This document shows, piece after piece, positions 9,444 through 17,002 of a stretch of DNA of 64,000 nt. Origin of the DNA: Bacillota bacterium (GTDB taxonomy: Bacteria; Bacillota; Clostridia; Acetivibrionales; DSM-1351); the NCBI GenBank assembly GCA_023436485.1, contig JAEZIU010000142.1, forward strand, positions 1 to 64,000. The letters are read 5' to 3'. The notes beneath the pieces were generated by a model. The model had not been told where the DNA came from. It worked only from the letters and a program-made list of their open reading frames with translations, and did not search any database. Every line of letters begins with the position of its first letter. The stretch's first letter is position 1. The translations under genes and the position numbers were made by a program.

Positions 9444-9702
9444 ACTCTAAATTAAAATTAGGTAAATAGTTATGCTTCTAAAAGTATACAATTATTTGCT
9501 TCTATTTGAGCATTATTCTGTCTAATAAAATAATTGAAAAGGTATTCTTTGAAAGAATATGTTAATTTATGAGATATATTACAAAATATATAGAAATATG
9601 GTAAAATGGGGATGGATATATATAATAGGCACTTTAGCTATAATGGAAAACGTGTAAGATAGTTTTCGATTGGTGTAGCTATATGTTAGGGGGTATAAAG
9701 AA
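9444..9702. promoter_or_regulatory. Divergent control region between E1 core and cargo
   Basis: About 260 bp of AT-rich DNA separates the leftward transposition genes from the rightward cargo operon, so both promoters should lie here. A perfect 15-bp palindrome ATTCTTTGAAAGAAT sits at 9544-9558 and is a candidate operator. A GAAAAC/GTTTTC inverted repeat occurs near 9650, just before the ribosome site AGGGGG of the first cargo gene. No consensus -35/-10 pair stands out enough to call. Confidence 0.45.
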
Positions 9703-10437
9703 TTGAGCGTTGATACATTTGAATTAGATTATATTATAAGAACTATTCCTAATTATTACAATCGAGTTGATATAAAAAGTATAGGGAGAAAATTAGGAAT
9801 TAATGAAAGTGATTATTACGTAGAATCTTTACCTCTTTTAAATGTAAGTGAGAATCTTGTTAATAGAATTAGGCAACTTACAAAATGTGAAGAACTGAAA
9901 GACATTATCAGTGCAGATCCCGTTCTTAAAAGACCTGATTTTTTTAGTAATTTTGCTTGTGATTACTATACAAAAGATAGTTTAAACAATATTAAGGCAG
10001 AGAGTTTTGGAAAGTTTTTTACTGCTTTACTAGGGAATCTTGATAATTTGGAAGAAAAAGATTTTGAAGAAAGTGAGCTTATTCCACCTATAGAATTTGA
10101 AGATAAGATGAGAGAAAAAGCAAAATTGAATGAGGATATTGTTAGATCAGGTCTAGTTATTAAAAATGATATTGTGTCTTTAAGAAAACGTGCCAATGCA
10201 CTAGATTATAAACAATATGAGATACTATTACAGAGGATTGGTAGGATATATAGAAACACTATTTGTAATATATATCCAGAGGATACTGTAGTTTCTAGTA
10301 AAAGGTTTAGAAAACTATATATACTTATACAAGAAAATATCCCATCTGATATTAAGGAAAATTGTGAAGACCTAGATATATACATTGAAGGTTTAATCTA
10401 TGATACTATAGCTCACTGTTTAATTTTTAACCAATAG
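9703..10437 (+). CDS. Adaptor-like protein with N-terminal effector-associated-type domain (ABC-3C module)
   Basis: A 244-aa protein, TTG start with AGGGGG upstream. Residues about 1-80 (IPNYYNRVDIKSIGRKLGINE...) closely resemble the N-terminus of the phosphoesterase encoded at 12839 (KYYSSFDIRSIGRMLEIDE...), including the following LTK/LSK and DII motifs. Such a shared small helical domain in neighbouring genes is typical of effector-associated domains that pair an adaptor with its effector. The C-terminal half is all-helical and may be the part that docks on the ABC ATPase, as in ABC-3C systems. It is first in a tightly packed operon (10 bp to the next gene). No enzyme motif is present. Confidence 0.65.
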   Translation: MSVDTFELDYIIRTIPNYYNRVDIKSIGRKLGINESDYYVESLPLLNVSENLVNRIRQLTKCEELKDIISADPVLKRPDFFSNFACDYYTKDSLNNIKAESFGKFFTALLGNLDNLEEKDFEESELIPPIEFEDKMREKAKLNEDIVRSGLVIKNDIVSLRKRANALDYKQYEILLQRIGRIYRNTICNIYPEDTVVSSKRFRKLYILIQENIPSDIKENCEDLDIYIEGLIYDTIAHCLIFNQ

Positions 10438-10447
10438 GAGTAAAACT

Positions 10448-10927
10448 ATGGATAACCGTTTTTTTGACATAGATAGTAATGTTTATTTAAATAGTATATA
10501 TATATTGTGTTCTATATATAAATCGGATAGAACTTTAAGTATTAAAGATATACTATTTTCATTATATTTAATAAAAAGCCCAAGTATTTCTTTGGCCTTA
10601 TTAGATGGTAAAAGTAAGCTTTCATTCAAGAAGAAATTACACGCCTATGATTTTAATAATATTCAAAGTGAGATGATTAAATATACTTCTAAGATTTTTA
10701 CGGATGGGCTTTATGAATCATTATCTTTTTTATTTGGAAAAAATCTTATTACATATGACATTAATTCCTCGCTTGTATATAAATCAGAGAACTTTGATAA
10801 GCTTAATTTTAAAAGGTTTCCAAAAGACTTAATATATAAGGCCGATTATGCAAATAAAATCATTAGAAATTACTCTCAAATAGAACTGGAATCAAAAATT
10901 AATAACTTATGGAAGGTGTTGCTATGA
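10448..10927 (+). CDS. Middle-component-like small protein of ABC-three-component system
   Basis: A 159-aa protein without catalytic motifs. It has a helical N-terminus (NSIYILCSIYKSDRTLSIKDILFSLYLI), a pattern like the winged-helix middle components that sit between effector and ATPase in ABC-3C conflict systems. Its TGA overlaps the ATG of the following DUF2326-type ATPase gene (ATGA), which is the normal gene order of such systems. The assignment rests mainly on size, position and coupling, so the subfamily cannot be named. A GGAG ribosome site precedes ATG 10448. Confidence 0.6.
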   Translation: MDNRFFDIDSNVYLNSIYILCSIYKSDRTLSIKDILFSLYLIKSPSISLALLDGKSKLSFKKKLHAYDFNNIQSEMIKYTSKIFTDGLYESLSFLFGKNLITYDINSSLVYKSENFDKLNFKRFPKDLIYKADYANKIIRNYSQIELESKINNLWKVLL

Positions 10928-12876
10928 ATAATCCTTTGTATATCAATAGAATTCTTGTACATCCTAAAATGGGAAGATGTGACGTTACTTTTAGACAAGG
11001 CCTTAACGTTATTTTATCTGAAGATGTCCTTAATATTTCTGAAGAAATAACTGATCAAAATGATAAGAATTTAAATGAAAATAAATCAATGGACTTAAGA
11101 AATAGTACAGGAAAAACAACATTCATCCATCTTGTTGAATACGCATTTGGAAAGGATTCATTTATAGATAATGAATATGAGGAGAATAGAAATTTATTTC
11201 AAGGTACATATGTGATAGCTGAATTTAGTGTGAATGGAAATAGGTATACTGTTAGTCGAAGCATACTTGATAACGATATTGTTATTTTATATAAAGATTG
11301 GGTAGCTGAATCGTTAATTGATGGCAAGAACAATCAAAAGATCCATTCAAAAACTGACCTTGAAGGATACATAAGTTTTTTTGAATGGGAGATTTATCAT
11401 GGAACCAACTATTTTAAAGATACACAAATAGTTGGTTATAGAGCTATCATGAATTTTATAATTCGAGACCAGTTTTTTGGGTTTACCAACTATTATTCAG
11501 GGTTAAAAATGGAACAAGCTGAATTTAGTAGAACAAGATTAGACTTTTTGTTTGGATTAACTACTCCTGAGAAACTTTCTCTTAAAGATGAAATTTCTAA
11601 ACTTACATCAGATAAGAAATTATTAAGCAATGAATATACTGTTTTAAATAAGTATCTTTTACAAATATTGAAGAATACGCCTGCTTCAATTAAAAAAGAA
11701 ATAAAAAAAAATGAAAGAAGTATTAATAAACTAAAGATTGAGCTTGAGAAATATAATGATGAAGTTATGACCTCTGAAACAATAATGGATAATGAAAAAA
11801 GTATTAAAAGCAATTTAGAATCCCAAAGTAAAATGGTTTTAAACGATATTACAGCAATTAAATCTAGGATAAAAAATTATAGTAGTACTTTAAATGAAAT
11901 TGACAACGAATTAAGCAAATTGAATCATATAAGTGTTTCAATGAGTATGCTAAATCCATTTCAGTACATGAAATGTCCTGTTTTTATGGAGGATATTAAT
12001 TTTAAATCTAACGCTAACCATGTATGCCCACTTATAGAAAGTGATGAAGAAAAAAATAAAAATAATGAAATTATAGAGGCGAGAAAGAAACTTTTAGAGT
12101 ATGAAAAAAAAGATTTACAAAGGGCATTAGTATACCTTGACAAGCAATTAATTGCATCAACTACTAGTTATAGCCTCTTAATAAAAGATATACATGATGT
12201 GAATCTAAAAATTGAGAGTAAAGAAAAAAAAGTTATAATAATGCGTGATTACTTGAGGGATCAAATTAAAGAGCTGGAATACGAAAATAAAACATTTGAA
12301 CATCAAATTTCTCAATATTTATATCTAGATAATTTGAAGAAAGAAAAAAATGCTAAGAGTAATGATATAAAAATTAAAAAAGCTGAATTGAGTAAATCAA
12401 GTAGTAGTATAGATAGAATCATAGAAATATATAATGAGATTATTGAGTTTTTAAGCAGAAATTCCCGTGAAGGTACTATAGATAGTAAATCTTTTGAACC
12501 ATCAATACTGTTTAAAAATAATCAAAAAGATACAGGTGCTGGTATGAAAAGCATTGCAATTATAGCTTTTGATTTGACTATGTTAACACTTTCATTAGAG
12601 GGTAAATCTCAAAATAAATATCTACCATATATGGACTTCTTAGTACATGATTCTCCTAAAAGAAACGACATAGATTTGGACATGTATAAAAAGGTTTTTG
12701 ACTATGTGATAACGTTAGAAGAAACATATCTACCTTTAGGTACGGGATTCCAGTACATTATAACTACATTGGATACATCTAAAAAAGTCTTAGATAATAA
12801 AGATAAATATGTAAGACTAACATTAGATAATTCAGGAGATGGGGGCAAATTATTTGGAACTACAATTAACATCTAA
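10924..12876 (+). CDS. DUF2326-type SMC/RecN-like ABC ATPase (ABC-3C system)
   Basis: A 650-aa ATPase with split ABC domain. Walker A is RNSTGKTTF near residue 60. Long coiled coils span about 220-510. The C-terminal lobe has FLVHDSPKRNDID, the Walker B-like motif typical of the DUF2326 family. A CPLI/CPVF pair at the middle of the coiled coil may be a zinc-hook-like tip. In ABC-3C systems this subunit is the presumed sensor or power stroke that licenses an effector upon phage attack. ATG 10924 is preceded by GGAAGGTG and overlaps the stop of the previous gene; the open frame also extends to 10909. The gene overlaps the next by 38 bp. Confidence 0.8.
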   Translation: MNNPLYINRILVHPKMGRCDVTFRQGLNVILSEDVLNISEEITDQNDKNLNENKSMDLRNSTGKTTFIHLVEYAFGKDSFIDNEYEENRNLFQGTYVIAEFSVNGNRYTVSRSILDNDIVILYKDWVAESLIDGKNNQKIHSKTDLEGYISFFEWEIYHGTNYFKDTQIVGYRAIMNFIIRDQFFGFTNYYSGLKMEQAEFSRTRLDFLFGLTTPEKLSLKDEISKLTSDKKLLSNEYTVLNKYLLQILKNTPASIKKEIKKNERSINKLKIELEKYNDEVMTSETIMDNEKSIKSNLESQSKMVLNDITAIKSRIKNYSSTLNEIDNELSKLNHISVSMSMLNPFQYMKCPVFMEDINFKSNANHVCPLIESDEEKNKNNEIIEARKKLLEYEKKDLQRALVYLDKQLIASTTSYSLLIKDIHDVNLKIESKEKKVIIMRDYLRDQIKELEYENKTFEHQISQYLYLDNLKKEKNAKSNDIKIKKAELSKSSSSIDRIIEIYNEIIEFLSRNSREGTIDSKSFEPSILFKNNQKDTGAGMKSIAIIAFDLTMLTLSLEGKSQNKYLPYMDFLVHDSPKRNDIDLDMYKKVFDYVITLEETYLPLGTGFQYIITTLDTSKKVLDNKDKYVRLTLDNSGDGGKLFGTTINI

Positions 12877-14116
12877 AACCAAGCAGAGATTAATTGACTG
12901 CATAACAAAATATTATTCTTCTTTTGATATTCGTAGTATCGGTAGAATGTTAGAAATTGATGAAACGGAGTATTTTAGCCCAATGATGCCTAATAAAGTT
13001 CTTGCGGATGAGTTTATTACTAGAGTATTTCAATTATCAAAGCAAGCTGATATGTTGGACATTATTAAAAACCACTCAACACTAAATCGTAAACAGATAA
13101 TAAATGATTTAAATATAGTTGATGAAGTGTTTACTAATAAGACCGATGATAAAACCAATATAAGAAACATTATACACTTATCTGATATTCACTTGGGAAC
13201 ACTTGAAGATTCACAAAGGTATAGATTACAGTTAAATACAGACCTTGCGTTAGCCTTAAATATAGAGAAAATTGACTTCTTAGTACTTTCCGGAGATATA
13301 TCGCATCGTGCTACCGAAGAACAATATAATGCAGCAGTACTGTTAGTTGAAAGCATTATATTAAAATTTAATATAGATAGAAATAAGATAATAATAGTGC
13401 CAGGAAATCATGACGTAAACTGGGATATATCTAAAAAATCTGCCATTTCGTCAAGTGAAGATAGTGTACTTTTCGATGAGGAAATCTATAAATTAAGATT
13501 TGATAACTTTAATAAATATTTTTACAAAAAAATTTGTAAGAAAACCTATCCCCAAATTTATAGTAAACAAGGATTGTTATATGAATATGAAAAAGAAAAA
13601 ATCATTATTTTAGGACTTAATTCAGCTTGGCAGATAGATCATATAAATAAATATCGTTCATCAATTTACATAAATTCCCTTGATGATCCTCTTGATAAGA
13701 CCATGGACAAAAATTATAATGATTGGCTTAAGATTGCAGTGTTTCATCACCCGGTAAAAGGTAAAGAGTCAATGAATGATGAATTTTTACAGCTTCTAAT
13801 AAGGCATAATTTTAAAGTATGTATGCATGGACATATTCATGAAGCAAAGTATGACTTTTGCTCATATGGAAATGACAAGGAAATCGCTATTATAGGTGCA
13901 GGAACATTTGGTGCTCCAGATGAGGAACATGTATTGGGTGTACCTCTTCAATACAATTTTATAAATTTAGGGGTAGATAACAAAAAAATTAGAGTTATTA
14001 CTAGAAGGAAAGAAAACACTGATGGTGCCTGGGAAGCTGATGCTCGGTGGGGAAATAAAGATAAACCGGTTGCTTTTTATGATATCGATATATCTAAATT
14101 ACATAAATCCAAATAA
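12839..14116 (+). CDS. Calcineurin-like metallophosphoesterase effector with N-terminal EAD-like domain
   Basis: A 425-aa protein. Residues about 1-85 are the same small domain found at the N-terminus of the protein at 9703. The rest is a complete metallophosphoesterase: SDIHLG (DxH), LSGDISH (GD), PGNHDVNWD (GNHD), VFHHPV (H) and MHGHIHE (GHxH), all metal ligands present. The probable substrate is DNA or a nucleotide, which fits an effector role in an ABC-3C conflict system. The start may be ATG 12839 or TTG 12854; the latter has GGGGG eight bases upstream. The start lies inside the ATPase gene, which suggests translational coupling. It is the last gene of the first cargo operon. Confidence 0.82.
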   Translation: MGANYLELQLTSKTKQRLIDCITKYYSSFDIRSIGRMLEIDETEYFSPMMPNKVLADEFITRVFQLSKQADMLDIIKNHSTLNRKQIINDLNIVDEVFTNKTDDKTNIRNIIHLSDIHLGTLEDSQRYRLQLNTDLALALNIEKIDFLVLSGDISHRATEEQYNAAVLLVESIILKFNIDRNKIIIVPGNHDVNWDISKKSAISSSEDSVLFDEEIYKLRFDNFNKYFYKKICKKTYPQIYSKQGLLYEYEKEKIIILGLNSAWQIDHINKYRSSIYINSLDDPLDKTMDKNYNDWLKIAVFHHPVKGKESMNDEFLQLLIRHNFKVCMHGHIHEAKYDFCSYGNDKEIAIIGAGTFGAPDEEHVLGVPLQYNFINLGVDNKKIRVITRRKENTDGAWEADARWGNKDKPVAFYDIDISKLHKSK

Positions 14117-14309
14117 CTCAGTAATTTAATAGTGAAAACTTATTATAGTTTATAACGTATTACAATAGTGTAAAAATAAGCTGTTATTATATTTAAAGCA
14201 GGAAGAAACAAAAATATATATGAGCCATATAATCAACCATACAGGATTTCAATGAGCTAAATATTTAAGTGGTATTTAATAAATTTAATAATATTAAAGG
14301 GTGAAAATT

Positions 14310-15446
14310 ATGAAAAAGGTATTATTAAAGAAATTCAATTTTAATAATAAAGATATAGTTTTTAATGAAGGTGAGAACTATATAATTGGTCCAAATGCTT
14401 CTGGAAAGACAACATTATTTTATTTAATGCAATATTGTTTGGGACTAAAAAAATCAATGCCTAGATTACTTACATCATCTTTTACTAATAATTTATCACT
14501 TGATGTGAGTTTTGAAAATAAACTAATTCATATAACAAGACAAATTGGATCAGATAATATTATTTTTGATGGGGACATTAGAGATAAAATAAAGGCATCT
14601 TCACTATCACTTGGTGACATTTATAATGAATTATTACAACCTAACATTGATAAAGATGAAGATAGGATGGCAGCAATTGAAATCCTAAAGTTAACATTTG
14701 GAGGGGAGAATACCTCACGTCCATTCAAAGAGACAAATATTTTTAAAAAGATTTTAGGAATAAATATTATGTTACCTATTCAAATAAAAAAGGAAATTGA
14801 TAAGTTTAAGGAAGAAATTGAACTTGAAAATGCTACTAGGCGTACATTACAGAACTATATTAATAGAGTTGTGTTAGACCTAAAAAATGAAAAGGATAAG
14901 GTTAGTGATATTGAATATGTTGTTAATATATTAAACAAACAATTTCTTACTATATGTAATGAGGTACTACATAAAAATTTGTTACTTGAAGAAGCAGAGG
15001 CATCCTTACAGAGCGTGAATTTACATAACGAAGAACTGTTTTTTGAAAGAACAAGGATAATACAACCACTTTTTTATAGAATAACAACTGAATTGGGTAT
15101 AGCACACACTGTGAATATATGTAATATATTTAATGGTAAAGAACTAATGAATTTTTCAGGTGGCGAAATTATGTTATTAAATCTTGCTGCATTGATTATT
15201 TTATGTCGTTTTGATGAATACGATTGGCATAATGGATGTGGACTACTTGTTAACGATACTCCACACTTCGAAATAAGCAATAATTATTTTGAAGACCGTT
15301 ATAGAAAGATTATTTCTGAGGAATGTAAGTCTGGAAAATTACAGTATATTGAATTTAGATATGATAAAAAAAGCATTAATAATAATGCGATAGTACTAGA
15401 ATTAGATGGCAGGGGGTTTCTATATGGAAAAGAAGCCTTTGCTTAA
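14310..15446 (+). CDS. SMC-like ABC ATPase of a second two-gene cargo module
   Basis: A 378-aa ATPase with Walker A GPNASGKTTL at about residues 27-36, a coiled coil at about 160-255, an ABC signature NFSGGEIMLL, and a Walker B-like LLVNDTPHFEIS. The last motif resembles the FLVHDSP motif of the DUF2326 ATPase upstream, so this may be a shortened relative of the ABC-3C family. ATG 14310 has AAAGGGTG upstream. The stop lies 20 bp inside the next gene, which encodes a membrane protein, so the two are probably made together. A role in phage defence is inferred only from context. Confidence 0.75.
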   Translation: MKKVLLKKFNFNNKDIVFNEGENYIIGPNASGKTTLFYLMQYCLGLKKSMPRLLTSSFTNNLSLDVSFENKLIHITRQIGSDNIIFDGDIRDKIKASSLSLGDIYNELLQPNIDKDEDRMAAIEILKLTFGGENTSRPFKETNIFKKILGINIMLPIQIKKEIDKFKEEIELENATRRTLQNYINRVVLDLKNEKDKVSDIEYVVNILNKQFLTICNEVLHKNLLLEEAEASLQSVNLHNEELFFERTRIIQPLFYRITTELGIAHTVNICNIFNGKELMNFSGGEIMLLNLAALIILCRFDEYDWHNGCGLLVNDTPHFEISNNYFEDRYRKIISEECKSGKLQYIEFRYDKKSINNNAIVLELDGRGFLYGKEAFA

Positions 15447-16203
15447 GTTTTCGTTTATTTTACCGCTATTAAGCTTAATTGTGTCAACAGTTGTGCTATT
15501 ATTTGGAAATAACATAGTCGATAGATTTACTGGACCCAATATTACTATGAATTCAACTAAGGTTAATTTGAACTACCCAAAAGATATGACCCAAGCATTA
15601 AAAGAATATGCTGCAAATAACAATGTATCATATTTTCCAGATAGCTATGTAATTATTACAATAATGAACAAAGGGTTTATAGCTTCAAAAAATGCCAATA
15701 TTCAAATAAAAGTTGGTGGAGAGATTTATGATTTATCATTTTTTAGTACGGAAAATGTGACCGAGAATAAACGGATAGATGATTCAACTTATAACATTCA
15801 GGTTCCAAGATTATCAAAAAATGCATATATTGAACTCAAAGTTTGGATAAAGGATAACAAACAGCCGATAAGTATAATTTATGCAGATGAATTTAATAGC
15901 AGGCAATTAGTTCAGAGTAATTCATCAAGTGAAACGTTACCGATAATCACAATACTAATGCTTGCGATAATAATTATGTCTTTGATTTTCTTAGCAAAGC
16001 GTATGATTGAGAAGTTTATTACTTATATGGAGAATAAAAGAATTCAACAAGACTGTGACTTTCTTATTAAATTAAGTGAGATGTTTGATGAAAAAGAGCA
16101 GGAAGAAGATTTGACATTAATTGATGAATCAAATTCCGATGGTAGTAGTGAAAAAACACAAGAGAGGTTAAAGAATCTTATTCGGAAAGCAAGAGAAGTT
16201 TAG
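15424..16203 (+). CDS. Two-pass membrane protein partner of SMC-like ATPase
   Basis: A 259-aa protein with a hydrophobic segment at about residues 7-28 (FSFILPLLSLIVSTVVLLFG) and another at about 170-192 (IITILMLAIIIMSLIFLA). About 140 residues between them are predicted to be outside and beta-rich. The C-terminal 65 residues are charged, acidic and probably cytoplasmic. ATG 15424 follows GGCAGGGGG; the open frame continues 18 bp upstream. Overlap with the ATPase gene suggests a pair in which the ATPase controls a membrane effector, for example one that permeabilises the membrane. No family recognised. Confidence 0.65.
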   Translation: MEKKPLLKFSFILPLLSLIVSTVVLLFGNNIVDRFTGPNITMNSTKVNLNYPKDMTQALKEYAANNNVSYFPDSYVIITIMNKGFIASKNANIQIKVGGEIYDLSFFSTENVTENKRIDDSTYNIQVPRLSKNAYIELKVWIKDNKQPISIIYADEFNSRQLVQSNSSSETLPIITILMLAIIIMSLIFLAKRMIEKFITYMENKRIQQDCDFLIKLSEMFDEKEQEEDLTLIDESNSDGSSEKTQERLKNLIRKAREV

Positions 16204-16261
16204 AATACTGCGAATAAAAGAGAATTTGTATAATATATATTAAATAAATAGGATGGTCGTT

Positions 16262-16368
16262 ATGACAAATTTTAACTTAAGTGAATATAAAAAATTATTG
16301 TTGGAGAATTAATTGACGGAAAAAGGATTATAAAAATAGGAGACGAAGAATTCTTAATTCAATTATAA
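16262..16368 (+). pseudogene. Remnant of a very small gene (frameshifted)
   Basis: ATG 16262 with AGGATGG upstream opens MTNFNLSEYKKLLLEN and then stops. A second frame immediately continues ELIDGKRIIKIGDEEFLIQL before TAA at 16366-16368. The join requires adding one base near the A-run at 16290. The full product would be about 35 aa. No family recognised; it could be an unneeded tail gene of the cargo operon or a chance reading. Confidence 0.3.
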
Positions 16369-16390
16369 CCTTCATTGAAGCATGAAACTT

Positions 16391-16521
16391 ATTCTCAAAC
16401 TTTTCGAGATTAACAGCCGTATTCTCAAACTATTTGAGATGCATTCTCAATTTTAGTGAGATTAAGCTATTAAAAATAAGCGTTTTGGGCATTCCATTCT
16501 CAAACTTTATGGGAACTTACA
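16391..16521. repeat. E1 left end: four dispersed TnsB-type repeats ending ACA
   Basis: Repeats at 16391-16410, 16421-16440, 16443-16462 and 16496-16515 share ATTCTCAA...TTGAGAT with the glmS-side end but are spaced 30, 22 and 53 bp apart. The terminus reads GGGAACTTACA and is followed directly by GTTCG. Dispersed spacing matches the left end of Tn7. Confidence 0.88.
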
Positions 16522-16526
16522 GTTCG
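16522..16526. repeat. Target-site duplication GTTCG, distal copy of element 1
   Basis: Identical to 1885-1889. It lies exactly between the terminal ACA of E1 and the terminal TGT of E2, so it is also the glmS-side flank of E2. Confidence 0.92.
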
Positions 16527-16600
16527 TGTTGAGGAATCATAAAAAAGTTTTAGAATTAATAATAAAGTTGTAGAATTTATAATAAAGTTTTATAACTAAA
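16527..16600. repeat. E2 right end: tandem 20-bp TnsB-type repeats
   Basis: After the terminus TGTTGAGGAATCAT, three repeats lie back to back with exact 20-bp period at 16541-16560, 16561-16580 and 16581-16600. The shared core is AAAGTTKTAGAATT, degenerate in the third copy. Confidence 0.82.
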
Positions 16601-16685
16601 AATACTAGTGGGATAATATAAAAAGAGAATTTACATCTTGCGCTGTAAATGAATAATATATAAAAAGAAAAATTTAAGTCAAATG

Positions 16686-16707
16686 TGCCCTCGAAAGAGG
16701 GCATTTT
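16686..16707. terminator. Rho-independent terminator-like hairpin
   Basis: TGCCCTC (16686-16692), a GAAA loop and GAGGGCA (16697-16703) form a perfect 7-bp GC-rich stem followed by TTTT. It could stop transcripts leaving E1 towards E2. In the reverse direction the stem is preceded by AT-rich DNA but no clear T-run. Confidence 0.65.
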
Positions 16708-17002
16708 CAATAAGATTAAATTTAATAAATGGAAAGGTAAAAAATATGTAGACTATGGTGACTTCAGACTCAATGTCTAAAATTAGAACAAATAAAACGG
16801 GTACAACTGTAAATTCTTAACGTAGTAAATAATTTCTTACAAAATAAGGATGAAAAAATATCAAAAATCAATGGTATCATTCTAGCATATATTGTACAAA
16901 AATTATTTACAGTCCCGTCCCAGAAAAATAGGACATACCGCCATACATCAAGGAATGATAACATTTACCTCAGTATTACCGTTATGATACTTTTGAAAAT
17001 CA
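16708..17002. other. Unassigned stretch inside E2 right end
   Basis: About 295 bp between the terminator and the leftward gene at 17003. A 72-codon rightward frame without any start codon and a 64-codon leftward frame exist, but neither has a ribosome site or recognisable motif. It may be debris of an older gene. Confidence 0.3.

Larger units (their letters stand above)
1890..16521. mobile_element. Tn7-like transposon, element 1 (E1), intact
   Basis: A 14.6-kb element starting TGTGGG and ending ACTTACA, flanked by the perfect duplication GTTCG. Each end carries four copies of a roughly 20-bp imperfect palindrome of the form ATTCTCAAACTATTTGAGAT, closely packed on the glmS side and dispersed on the far side. 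This is the same right/left asymmetry as Tn7. The core (tniQ, tnsC, tnsB, tnsA, HTH gene, second tniQ) occupies 2072-9413 and cargo occupies 9703-16203. No tnsE and no CRISPR array or cas gene was seen. All core genes are open, and the exact duplication makes this the most recent arrival at the site. Confidence 0.92.

Noticed and set aside
16770..16964. 64-codon leftward open frame
   Set aside because: It has no ribosome site, an unlikely hydrophobic composition and no motif. Probably chance or debris.
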